A DNA stretch of 64,000 nt, from the NCBI GenBank assembly GCA_043777375.1, contig JAYWHX010000142.1, positions 1 through 64,000 of the forward strand, written 5' to 3'. This document shows, one piece after another, positions 1 to 8,801 of this stretch. Numbering within the stretch: position 1 is the stretch's first letter; each line of letters starts with the position of its first letter. Under the pieces are notes generated by a model. It had not been told where the DNA came from. It saw nothing but the letters and a program-made list of their open reading frames with translations, and did not search any database. Position numbers and translations under genes: made by a program. Source of the DNA: TH-plancto1 sp043777375. GTDB taxonomy: Bacteria; Planctomycetota; Planctomycetia; Planctomycetales; Planctomycetaceae.

Positions 1-1271
1 GATCTGATCCAGTGACATGCACCAGATGTCGCCGATTTCGAGATTCTCGGAAAGACCAGTTTCAAGCGGTCATGCAGCCGGGGTGTGAATGGTTACCAGC
101 GGACGCTGAGTAATTCCTCACCTCAGCGCCTCTGCGAGACATCATACTTTCGTTATTGCCTAGGTCCCTTAGTCGCCAGAAAGCGAGACACTCTTGGTCA
201 TTGTCGAGGGTCAGCCGTGGCGCACATCACCATCAATGAAGTGTGTCCACAGATTTCCTGGGGAAGTCCATTGAGTTGGCCGAAGGTGCGAGAGTGGCGT
301 TCTCTGATGAGATTGAGAATTGGCAAGCGACTGGAGTTCGCTGAGACGCTGATGGTTTCTTCGTGCCCTGTAGTTGCGATTTGCTCACACACGAATCAGT
401 GATTCGACCGTAAGTCTATCGGCTGTAACACCGATGTCCGCCACGATGCCGGATTTTGATCGTGGTCTCAGTAGCGGAAATGAACATCTTTGGGCCGTGC
501 CCTACGATGGCGAGGTTGTGGACTGACTTGTTGCCGCCACAGAGATCAACGCTGTGAACCGTCGACATTCGATCGTTGAGAATTGCAAATCATTTGATGA
601 TTGTGAATATGACGAACTGGATGACTTTCAACTCTATTGCATCGGCCTGGCCTAGGTGCTCTCCAATTCATAGAACCTGATAGCCATCGCGTCGCGGCAA
701 GTGATCTCCAGTCGCCAAGTCCGTCGACTCGGTTGTATCTCTCGGTCGCTGGATTGGTCACGTTGCGAGGCGTAATTCAAACCGGCCTACGCCGTTTGGA
801 CGCCACAATCGGGCCGAGTCGAGGTTGGTCACGACAATCTGTGGAAATGGGCGGAGCTCACTGTTGATGACAAGTAGTTCCGTCAGTTCCACTGAGGCTG
901 GGGGGCCCGGCCCGCCTGAACTCCCTGCCTCCAGAGCAACTCAAGAAGGGGAGGCCACTCATCAAGTATTGCAAATCGCAAACGGTGTTAGCTGGCACGC
1001 CCCTGACGACTTTGAGGAAGGGCGTGGCGAGCGGCGTGACGACCACGGCCTTCGCCAAGTCTCAGACCGTGCCGCCCAGCCCACTGCTACAAATTGACTG
1101 ACATTGGTCGCTCGCTCTTGTTCTGAGTCCGTTCAGAGATGTCACGAAATCACGCATGTGACAAATGCTGTTCGCTCTGGGTGCCATTTGGTAGGATGAA
1201 TTCTCAGGACTTCGAGACAACCAGGGGGTTATCGACGAGTGTTCTTTCTGGGGAGGGGAACGGAACTCGAC
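1..1271. other. No convincing gene
   Basis: This 1.27 kb stretch carries only short overlapping open frames on both strands, none with a recognisable motif, plausible ribosome site and coherent codon use together. The longest (105 residues at 85-402 on the plus strand; 90 residues at 825-1097) are rich in Ser/Arg/Cys, as chance frames of GC-rich DNA are. It may be decayed coding sequence. The last ~100 bases presumably hold the promoter of the TPR gene at 1272, but I see no clear -35/-10 pair. Confidence 0.5.
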
Positions 1272-2570
1272 ATGACATCCATTGCGAAAACAAGCCCGTC
1301 CAAGCCCCCCTCTTCAGACAGCTCGCCGAGTGGAATGGGGCGAGTTCTGACGCAGGGCATGGCGGTTGTGTTGTTTGTCGGAGGAGGAATCTGGGCCACG
1401 TTGTGGTGGCAGGAACGTCCACTCCGGACGGGGGCGGCACTCCTGAAACAGGGAGACTTGGCGGGGGCGTGGCGGGAGGTCGATCAGTTTCTACGGGAGC
1501 AACCCTCGCACGAACGGGCTCTCGCTCTCAAGGCGAGGATCCTGGTGGAAGAGGGGCAGTCCCAACAGGCGATTACCCTTTTCGAACGGGTCGGGGCTTC
1601 TGAACCTCAGGATCTGCATGCGTGGGCCAAGGCACTCCTGCAGCAGGAGCAATGGACGATGGCGTTACCACTGCTGGAATATGTCCAGAAGAGTGGCGTC
1701 GACCACGCCGACGTTCTCCATGAGATTGCCGCCTGCTGTGTCAAAGTGGGAAGCTTTGACAAGGCCCTCGTGGCCGCTGAGGAATTCTCCAAGCTACCGG
1801 GTTTTGCGGCCCGCGGTGAATTGCTCAAGGGAACCATTCATCACGAACGTGGGAACCTGAGATTGACCGCAGCTGCGTGGGACGCGGTCTTGAAGTTATC
1901 ACCGGATGCTCTGGATTTGCAGCTTCCCCCCGCTGAATTCTTTCTGGAACATGGCCGAGTGTTACTTTCCCTGGGTGAGCCCTTACTCGCGGAAGGTCTA
2001 ATCTCCCGCAGTTTGAAATTGGAGCCCAACCCCTCGGCATCGGTCTCACTCGGTGAGGCCCAGTTTCAATTGGGAAAGGCGACCGAGGCACGCCAATGCT
2101 TCGAGACTGCTCTGGATGGCGATCCGAACTTAATCGCTGCGAGAAAAGGGCTCGCCACGCTCGCGCTGGCGGAGGGACAGGCTGCGAGAGTGATCGAACT
2201 GCTGTCTCCGCTGGAGAACTCGAACGCACTGACCAGTGAAATCGCATTTCTTCTTCAAAGAGGGTATGTCCGTCTGGGAGATGAAGCCACCGCCAAGAAG
2301 TGGCGTGAGAAGGCGGACGAGCTGCGGATCGATGAGAACGTCAAATCAGCAGCCGACCAGCTGTTGCGTGACACCCCGGATTCTGATTGGGCGGATGTCA
2401 TCCGGGCCTATAAATTTGCTCGTCTGGAAAACTGGAGTGAGGCGGAAATGCTCCTCAATTCGCTGAGTCAGGAAGCCCAAACTCAGCCATTCATTCGAGA
2501 CCTGTGCGCTGCAGTGAAGACGCGCGGCGAACTCCCTTCCCTCCAAGGCTTGCCGATTCGCAACCGCTAA
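1272..2570 (+). CDS. Membrane-anchored tetratricopeptide repeat protein
   Basis: A 432-residue protein. One hydrophobic segment at about residues 29-46 (ending LWW) anchors it with a short Ser/Pro-rich tail inside. The rest, about 50-400, is helical repeats of TPR type: alternating Ala/Leu/Gly pairs such as 'ALLKQGDLAGAWREV', 'ALALKARILVEEG' and 'SLGEAQFQLGKATEARQCF'. TPR arrays are protein-protein scaffolds, so this one probably works at the outer face of the cytoplasmic membrane. I chose ATG 1272 over the in-frame ATG at 1239 because a GGGGAGGGG stretch lies about 12 bases upstream of it. The next two genes follow on the same strand (84 and 24 bases apart), so the three are probably co-transcribed. 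In planctomycetes TPR, multihaem and FG-GAP/UnbV genes often sit together. Exact role unknown. Confidence 0.85.
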   Translation: MTSIAKTSPSKPPSSDSSPSGMGRVLTQGMAVVLFVGGGIWATLWWQERPLRTGAALLKQGDLAGAWREVDQFLREQPSHERALALKARILVEEGQSQQAITLFERVGASEPQDLHAWAKALLQQEQWTMALPLLEYVQKSGVDHADVLHEIAACCVKVGSFDKALVAAEEFSKLPGFAARGELLKGTIHHERGNLRLTAAAWDAVLKLSPDALDLQLPPAEFFLEHGRVLLSLGEPLLAEGLISRSLKLEPNPSASVSLGEAQFQLGKATEARQCFETALDGDPNLIAARKGLATLALAEGQAARVIELLSPLENSNALTSEIAFLLQRGYVRLGDEATAKKWREKADELRIDENVKSAADQLLRDTPDSDWADVIRAYKFARLENWSEAEMLLNSLSQEAQTQPFIRDLCAAVKTRGELPSLQGLPIRNR

Positions 2571-2654
2571 TTGCGATTGGCCCATGGATACACCCACTGG
2601 GGTGAGTCCTCCGGAGTGACACAGAGCTTGCAAAACAGACTGAAGCTGCATTTC

Positions 2655-4046
2655 ATGACTCGACTGATCACGCGGTGTTCGCTGTTTGTGATGGCCCTCA
2701 TTCTTGCGGGCTGTGGTCGGAGCCCTGCTCCGCCTGACGAGGATCGTACCAGCGAGATCAAGTCCACGAAAACCGAGGACGATACCACTGATGCAGACTC
2801 TGGGATTGTTCGCGTGCCCCCCGAACAGTGGAATGATTTCGTCGGGCAGAGAGCACAAACGACACTGGGTTGGGTGGCGCTCCCGAATCCCTCCTCAGAA
2901 GACCTGTATCACAGCCCGGTCGATACCACCGCCCTGGGACTGTTGAAGCCGGACGAATGCACTGAGTGCCATGCGGGGCATGTGAGTGGATTTCAAGAAA
3001 CAGCACATGCACGCACTATGCGCGTGGCCACGCCTGAGACAGTCCTGGGAGTACTGACTCCGCCCGACAACAAGTTCCAGACTCGCGTCAAGGACTTTGC
3101 ATTTGAAACGTTCTCGCGTGACGTGGGCGTGTTTCACCAACTGACTTACCAGCATGCGGGGGTCAAGCAATCGCTGGAAACACCCGTGGCGTATGCCGTG
3201 GGCAGTGGAAACCACGGGCAAAGTTTTCTGGCTTGGTATGGCGACATGCTTTGCCAGACCCCGGTGAGCTACATGACAGATGCGAATCGTTGGGGGAATT
3301 CCCCCGGCATTTACATCGATGGGACAGCTGATTTTTCTCGCCCGGCAACACCGCGTTGTCTGGATTGTCACAACACTTGGTTTGCACACGCTCCCGGTTC
3401 GGTCAATCGCTATGACAAGCAGACTGGGATTCTGGGAGTGACATGCGTGCGTTGCCACGGAGCAGCCCGCGAGCACATCCAGTATCATCGTCGTTACCCA
3501 GAGGATGACGTGGCTCAAAACATCGTGAACCCCAGGCGACTCTCGCGTGAGCGGTCGAATGAGGTGTGCGCCCAATGCCATTCAGGGGGTGGAGCCCCCA
3601 AGAGGCCTGCGTTCACGTACCAACCTGGCGAACCTCTGGAGCACTGGATGAGCATCAATCTGGATGCCAGTGACACCAGCAATGACGACCCGCATAGTGC
3701 GAACCAACTTGGAAGACTGATGCGGAGTCGTTGTTACCAGGAAAGTGGGACGCTGACTTGTATGGACTGTCATAACCTGCACCAGCAGGAGCGAGGCCAG
3801 GCCGAAAAGTTCTCAAAACGCTGTCAAAGCTGTCACCAAGTCGAGGATTGTGGACTTTCGGGTCAGTATGCTGAGAAGCTGGCAACGCGGTGTGTCGAAT
3901 GCCACATGCCCTCGCGCCGCGATCTGGATGTCGCGTCGCAAGGGGCCCATGAATCGGTGATGCCGCTGCTGCGGGACCATCAAATTGGAATCTGGCCGGA
4001 TGTCAGTGACGCCATCGAGCAAAAATGGAAATCCAATTCCCCGTGA
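2655..4046 (+). CDS. Multihaem c-type cytochrome lipoprotein
   Basis: A 463-residue lipoprotein. The signal peptide ends in the lipobox LAGC with the lipidated Cys at residue 20, so it should be membrane-anchored outside the cytoplasm. Seven CxxCH haem-attachment motifs are visible in order: CTECH, CLDCH, CVRCH, CAQCH, CMDCH, CQSCH and CVECH. This spacing resembles cytochrome c554/NrfB-like electron-transfer proteins. The first motif lies after a ~75-residue N-terminal region, and a ~90-residue haem-free stretch separates motifs 1 and 2. The frame extends upstream to a TTG at 2571 beside the preceding stop, but the signal peptide begins at ATG 2655, which I take as the start. The middle gene of a TPR/cytochrome/FG-GAP trio, it probably carries electrons in a periplasmic complex. 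Substrate and partner are unknown. Confidence 0.88.
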   Translation: MTRLITRCSLFVMALILAGCGRSPAPPDEDRTSEIKSTKTEDDTTDADSGIVRVPPEQWNDFVGQRAQTTLGWVALPNPSSEDLYHSPVDTTALGLLKPDECTECHAGHVSGFQETAHARTMRVATPETVLGVLTPPDNKFQTRVKDFAFETFSRDVGVFHQLTYQHAGVKQSLETPVAYAVGSGNHGQSFLAWYGDMLCQTPVSYMTDANRWGNSPGIYIDGTADFSRPATPRCLDCHNTWFAHAPGSVNRYDKQTGILGVTCVRCHGAAREHIQYHRRYPEDDVAQNIVNPRRLSRERSNEVCAQCHSGGGAPKRPAFTYQPGEPLEHWMSINLDASDTSNDDPHSANQLGRLMRSRCYQESGTLTCMDCHNLHQQERGQAEKFSKRCQSCHQVEDCGLSGQYAEKLATRCVECHMPSRRDLDVASQGAHESVMPLLRDHQIGIWPDVSDAIEQKWKSNSP

Positions 4047-4070
4047 TCATTTGAATGTCGAGGCAATGAC

Positions 4071-5867
4071 TTGACTGCTGCGGACCCCGAGCGATTCAAC
4101 GTTCCTCATTGGCGTACACGTGCGTTCGGTATTGCCGCGCTGTGTTTTTTGGTCATTGTCGGGTGCGGACCGAGCGTCGCTCCTCCGGCATCGCCAGTGC
4201 CATCGACGCCCGTCGAGCAGTTCCCAAAAAGTGTGCCCTCGATCACTGCCGCGGTCCCCATCGGCGATGAGTTCCAGTTCACTTCCATTCTGGCCGAGAC
4301 GGGAATCGACTTTCGTCATGAATCCGGTGATAGCCCACTGAAACACTTTCCCGCAGCCAATGGAAGCGGGATCGGAGTTCTCGATTTCGATCGCGACGGA
4401 TTGCGTGATTTATTATTCCTGACCAACAACCTGTTCGAGGACGGTGGAGCCACCCAGTCCAACGGCTGTTACCGAAATCAGGGCGGATGGAAGTTCACGG
4501 ATGTGACTCAATTCTGTGGTCTGGGTTTCGTCGGATTCTCGGCAGGAGTCGCCATCGCCGACTTCAACAGCGACGGATTCTCCGATGCCTACTTAAACTG
4601 TTATGGAGAGAACCAGCTCTTCGAGAACTGCGGAGATGGAACCTTTCAGAATGTGTCCCACAGCTCCGGAACCCATGATCGTCGGTGGGGGACCAGCGCC
4701 GCATTTTTAGACATCGATCACGATGGCCTGCTGGACTTGTATGCCGGGAATTACGCCAAGTGGACGCCGGAAGAGAATGCATTTTGTGGGGATCAGAAGA
4801 AGCACATCCGCATGTATTGCAGTCCCAAATCAGTCTCCCCTGAGTCCAATGTGCTGTACCACAACTCAGGCGATGGAACCTTTACCGATGTGTCTCAGGC
4901 GTCGGGCATCTTGGCCGTTACCGGCCGCACTCAGGGTGTTCTGGCGCTCGACTTGACGAACGATGCACTCACCGATCTGTATATTACCAATGACCTGAAT
5001 CCCAATACATTGCTGGTCAATCAAGGGAACGGCCAATTCCTGGATCAGGCGAATTCCCTGGGTGTGGCTTACGACTACAACGGTGTTGCACAAGCAGGCA
5101 TGGGCGTGGCGTCCGCCGATGCGAACCGAGACGGTCTGTTCGAACTGATTGTGACGAACTTTGAAGGTGAACACAATGCCTATTATGAGCAGGAACGCAC
5201 CGGTTTTTTTAACGAAGTGAGCCACTTGCGAGGCTTGGCAGCCGCGAGTATTCCCTGGATCGGATGGGGGACCTCCATGTCCGATTTCGACCTGGATGGC
5301 TGGCCCGATGTGATCGTCATCAATGGACATACTGACAACAACGTGCACGAAACGGGACGAGAAGGAGACTATACCCAACCTCCATTGTTCTGGCGTAACA
5401 ACCGAGGAGTCTTTGTTCAGACCACGCCCCAGAACAGCCCTTTTTTTGAACAACGCCATCCGGGCCGGGCGTTAGCTGTGGCCGATCTCGACAATGACCT
5501 CGACTGGGATGTCATCTGCGGCCAGCAAGATTTGGCCCCGATCATCCTGCGAAACGACAGTTCTCGCCCCACGAATCCCAGCGTATTGCAATTGCAATTG
5601 ATTGGCGATCGTCTGAACCGCGACGCAGTCGGCACTGTTGTCCGCTGCCAGGTCGGCGATCGACTGATTGTCGAGCAGGTCATCAACGGCGGGAGCTACC
5701 TGTGCGCAGGCGACTCGCGTGTGGTCATCGTGATTCCGCCATCGAGCGAGGTGGGCCCCATCAAAGTCGATGTTGTCTGGGGGCCAGATCACACGACCGA
5801 GGTCTTGTTACCCAGAGCCTCTGGATCGGGAGTCATTCGAGGGTCCCAGTATTTCCCTCTCCGGTGA
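4071..5867 (+). CDS. FG-GAP/VCBS and ASPIC-UnbV (CRTAC1-like) lipoprotein
   Basis: A 598-residue lipoprotein with lipobox VIVGC (Cys32). Seven FG-GAP-type calcium-binding repeats are visible, each with a D-x-D/N-x-D-G-x-x-D core: 'DFDRDGLRD', 'DFNSDGFSD', 'DIDHDGLLD', 'DLTNDALTD', 'DANRDGLFE', 'DFDLDGWPD' and 'DLDNDLDWD'. Together they suggest a beta-propeller with bound calcium. Residues ~510-585 match the ASPIC/UnbV domain ('GGSYLCAGDSR'). The family is extracellular; in animals CRTAC1 is a matrix protein, and in planctomycetes the function is not established. The start is a TTG at 4071: nearer ATGs at 4054 and 4065 run into stops, and GAGG lies 8 bases upstream. It closes the trio with the TPR protein and the cytochrome, so a shared surface complex is plausible. 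Confidence 0.88.
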   Translation: MTAADPERFNVPHWRTRAFGIAALCFLVIVGCGPSVAPPASPVPSTPVEQFPKSVPSITAAVPIGDEFQFTSILAETGIDFRHESGDSPLKHFPAANGSGIGVLDFDRDGLRDLLFLTNNLFEDGGATQSNGCYRNQGGWKFTDVTQFCGLGFVGFSAGVAIADFNSDGFSDAYLNCYGENQLFENCGDGTFQNVSHSSGTHDRRWGTSAAFLDIDHDGLLDLYAGNYAKWTPEENAFCGDQKKHIRMYCSPKSVSPESNVLYHNSGDGTFTDVSQASGILAVTGRTQGVLALDLTNDALTDLYITNDLNPNTLLVNQGNGQFLDQANSLGVAYDYNGVAQAGMGVASADANRDGLFELIVTNFEGEHNAYYEQERTGFFNEVSHLRGLAAASIPWIGWGTSMSDFDLDGWPDVIVINGHTDNNVHETGREGDYTQPPLFWRNNRGVFVQTTPQNSPFFEQRHPGRALAVADLDNDLDWDVICGQQDLAPIILRNDSSRPTNPSVLQLQLIGDRLNRDAVGTVVRCQVGDRLIVEQVINGGSYLCAGDSRVVIVIPPSSEVGPIKVDVVWGPDHTTEVLLPRASGSGVIRGSQYFPLR

Positions 5868-5963
5868 TGGCTGCAATCGTTGCGAAAAACGAACACTTGT
5901 CCCTTGGATATTCGAGGGCTCTGCAATTCATCTGCCGACTGACCGATTTGGAAATAGGTGGAC

Positions 5964-7856
5964 CTACTCGACTTGAATCGCCTGCTGGATACGTTGAGAG
6001 GCATTCGGTTGCGAGGAGTCAGATGTCGCTGCCTTCACTTGCAGAATCTTCCCATCCGAGCTGATTCCTCCGGAGATCATGCGACGCATCGTGGCCAGCA
6101 ATTCGATCCGATCGCGCGGTGTGGGACCGGTGACGAGTGTCATGTCTTGAATCCGGACCTCACCATTTTCGCGAGAGATCTGCACCTCGGCCCCCAATGT
6201 CGCATCGCCGAATCGCAAGCGAGCGAGCGTGGAGTCTGTATGCATGGCTGTCAACGGCTGGGTCAGCAAACTCACAGGATCAACGGCCATTTCTGGGACT
6301 TCGCTGAGCTGTTGCCAGATCATCGAGTTAAAGCTCTCCGCAGAACACTGACGAACGCGACCCACATTATTGCCGGCGACTCCTGCAATGAATTCGTAAA
6401 CCGGGATGAGATGTTCCACAGTCAGCTTGAGCGATGACGGACGATTCTCAGTCGGCATCAACACGTCCTCGACCTCCATCCGTCCGGGGGAGGAGTGCAG
6501 CACATACGTCAACGCTCGGGTGCCCTGTGAGACCGTCACCTCCGTGGTCGATCCGGCGTAGGAGACATTCAGAATCTCGGGCACCTGAGCTTCGAACTCG
6601 GGCATCGGCAGGGCCTTCAGAATATCGGGCTTCACCCGGTTCCAAACGCGCTCATTAAAGTCGCGAGTCGACATCGATTGCAGGCGGCCCACATCGCGTT
6701 GAATCAAGGCTTCGGAGTAGAGATTGACCATCGTCTCTGCCAAGAAGACGGCGGAGATTCGCCTGGATTCCTTCGAGCCGTTTTCGACCAAAGTCACCTC
6801 GGAAACGCGAGGAGCAGCTGTGGCTTCGGGTGTGACGGACCCGGTCGCACTCAGAAAGACGAGTGAGACGAGCACAGCTCCCTGCTCGGACTTGAGCACC
6901 AGATCGAGATGATCCTTCTGTTGCCGCGCTTCATAGGGCTTCTCAAACAGCTCGCTGACAGGCACGGGTACCGTAGTCAGATCGGCTGCGACGAGGCAGC
7001 TGCGATGAAACTCGCTTGTCGCGACTTGAGACAGTGCGTCCTTGTCCCCTGCGGCATACGCCTGCAGGAACAGGTGTGATTGGTGCAGAGCGGAGGCCAG
7101 CTTGCGAACCGAGCGGACGGTGTCTTCCTGGTCTTCGAGGGCGGCATCGCGTACGAACCAATGTCCATCCAGCAATTGGAACTCGACCAACACACTGCCA
7201 ACTTGGACGACTGCCTTGTTATCTTTCAGTCGGGCTTCGGGATGGAGTGATTTCTGTTGGGGTGTCTGCTCGGCGACATGAGAGGCCAGTTGAGTGAGCC
7301 ACGCCGGAGGTAAACCCTCGAGCTGCTTACGGAGTTCGGGGCTGGTGACTGAGAGGATTTTTTCGGGTTCGTTGCTATGCCATGCGTCGACGAAGTCACG
7401 GACTGACATCACCAGATCCATCTGCTCAAAGGCAGACCGGGTGACTTCGCCGCGCCCGCTGTCTTGCTTCAGGGTCACATCATCTACCACCCAGCGCTGA
7501 ACCTTGGGATCGCGTGTCAGTGTGTAGATGACTTCGCGAGTCGATTTGTCCTTCCCGACCTCGACTTTCGCTCGGACTTCGTTTTTGGAGACCTCTTCGA
7601 TCTCAATGATCTTCGTTTTTCCAGTCGGAATCTTGAGGGTCATAATATCCCGCACCGACTCTTCGCGGCGGAGGGCACGCTGTTCGAAGCGATCCGAAAC
7701 CGCCAGCTTCAGGTCGTTATACTCCTTGTCGTCCAGACTTTCGGAGAACCGGTTCACAGCCTGCTGCGTCAGAGCCTTGGTACATCCAGAACTGAGGCAT
7801 AGAACCGTACAGACCAGAATCCAAGGCATCCGGAGAGAGCGAATCGAACGGAGCAT
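5964..7856 (-). CDS. Lipoprotein with repeated NTF2-like-looking units, unknown function
   Basis: A 630-residue lipoprotein (lipobox LSSGC, Cys25). I do not recognise a named family, but it looks internally repeated. Segments near residues 35-60, 145-175, 250-285, 370-400 and 490-520 share a pattern of an aromatic residue, a short helix, then D/G-x-x-x-L-x-x-x-[ST]-x-x-F/L. Examples are 'FVDAWHSNEPEKILSVTS', 'FLQAYAAGDKDALSQVAT', 'LYSEALIQRDVGRLQSMS' and 'FIAGVAGNNVGRVRQCSA'. Each is followed by ~80 residues of beta-rich sequence ending in a 'V.DV.L' strand. This is how tandem SnoaL/NTF2-like domains look. It is convergent with the FG-GAP gene and separated from it by 96 bases. The ribosome site is weak. 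Role unknown; anchored outside the cytoplasm. Confidence 0.75.
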   Translation of the reverse strand: MLRSIRSLRMPWILVCTVLCLSSGCTKALTQQAVNRFSESLDDKEYNDLKLAVSDRFEQRALRREESVRDIMTLKIPTGKTKIIEIEEVSKNEVRAKVEVGKDKSTREVIYTLTRDPKVQRWVVDDVTLKQDSGRGEVTRSAFEQMDLVMSVRDFVDAWHSNEPEKILSVTSPELRKQLEGLPPAWLTQLASHVAEQTPQQKSLHPEARLKDNKAVVQVGSVLVEFQLLDGHWFVRDAALEDQEDTVRSVRKLASALHQSHLFLQAYAAGDKDALSQVATSEFHRSCLVAADLTTVPVPVSELFEKPYEARQQKDHLDLVLKSEQGAVLVSLVFLSATGSVTPEATAAPRVSEVTLVENGSKESRRISAVFLAETMVNLYSEALIQRDVGRLQSMSTRDFNERVWNRVKPDILKALPMPEFEAQVPEILNVSYAGSTTEVTVSQGTRALTYVLHSSPGRMEVEDVLMPTENRPSSLKLTVEHLIPVYEFIAGVAGNNVGRVRQCSAESFNSMIWQQLSEVPEMAVDPVSLLTQPLTAMHTDSTLARLRFGDATLGAEVQISRENGEVRIQDMTLVTGPTPRDRIELLATMRRMISGGISSDGKILQVKAATSDSSQPNASQRIQQAIQVE

Positions 7857-8392
7857 GGGAGCGTCCTAGCCGACGGGGGCATGGTCCCCGGAGAAGGAAC
7901 CAGAACAGGCGGAGGGAGACGAGAGTGACACCGAGAGAGCGCGGAATCGCGGCGGACGGTGCCGATGGGAGGGGGCTTCTCCCAGAACTCGGTTGATCGG
8001 TCAAGGCGTGGAACGCGACCGGGAGCTGGATCGAGGCTCTACAGGCCGTTCATCGGATTTCGTCATGATCAAGCGGCGAATCCTGCCGTATTCGAAGCGA
8101 ACATTTTCTCAGATCTCAACCGGGCCGTCTCGGGTTTAAGTCGTGCGTACGATGTCATGCGAGTGCTGACTCATACTTCGGATCAGGAATGCGGGGCGGA
8201 ATCACTTCCCCGCCATTGGAGCTCATCCCCGCGGTTTTCGCGATTGTGCGCTATGGGAAGGCACTAGCGCGAGAACCACCACCCCGACGAGCGGGATGGC
8301 GTTTGTCCTTACGTCCGCCTGACTGGTGACCTCAACACTCAGGCGTCGATGCCAGAAATCCGCGATGGAAAGGTCCGCATGACCGCAACACT
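7857..8392. other. Intergenic region with one palindromic repeat
   Basis: This 536-base gap between two minus-strand genes has no supported gene. It contains a copy of the family A palindrome at about 8222-8282 and otherwise only chance frames. The 7857-7960 part should hold the promoter of the lipoprotein gene ending at 5964. Confidence 0.6.
8222..8282 (-). repeat. Palindromic repeat family A, copy 1
   Basis: On the minus strand this reads as a GTGGTTCTCGCGCTAGTGCC-type arm, a short loop, and a matching arm ending in CCGCGGGGA. The stem GGTTTTCGCG/CGCGAGAACC (8234-8243 with 8269-8278) pairs fully with one G-U. Two further copies lie at 15825-15901 and 31214-31274 with the same core 'GTGGTTCCCGCGCTTGT'. 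Degenerate copy. Confidence 0.65.
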
Positions 8393-8782
8393 TTAAGGCA
8401 TCAGCTCGACCGGCCCGCGATCCATGGGCTGATCTGGGTTGGGCTTCAAGAGCGGTAATACGATTCCATGGGGAGTGCGATCCAGCGATTTGGCATTTCG
8501 TTGCCAGAACCGACGGCGTGAAGGAGCGTCCACTGCCGTCTCGACAGTGCCCGTATGAGTTTCTGCGCACACGACCTGCTGGCCCGCCTGTGGACTGACG
8601 ATGCTCGTGGTCTTGCGACGCGGCAAAAGATCAAAGCCAAAAAACGGAGTCGGTGAGTTACTGTTCATTTGAAAGTTCGGACGGTCGAGTTCGCAGCCGA
8701 CCATCACTCCACAGGCAATCGAAATCGCCAGCATCCGCGCGACGGCTCTCAGACGGCTCTGGTTCAATTGCGACACTGTCAC
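8393..8782 (-). CDS. Small lipoprotein of unknown function
   Basis: A 129-residue protein with a hydrophobic N-terminus and lipobox MVGC, then a polar Pro/Arg-rich tail without a recognised domain. The start is GTG at 8782, placed by AAGGAG six bases upstream. That ribosome site lies only 19 bases after the stop of the ABC exporter, so the two are very likely one operon. By position it may be an accessory of the exporter or of its lipid substrate route. No homologous family recognised. Confidence 0.7.
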   Translation of the reverse strand: MTVSQLNQSRLRAVARMLAISIACGVMVGCELDRPNFQMNSNSPTPFFGFDLLPRRKTTSIVSPQAGQQVVCAETHTGTVETAVDAPSRRRFWQRNAKSLDRTPHGIVLPLLKPNPDQPMDRGPVELMP

Positions 8783-8801
8783 GAGAGTCTCCTTACTAAA
8801 C

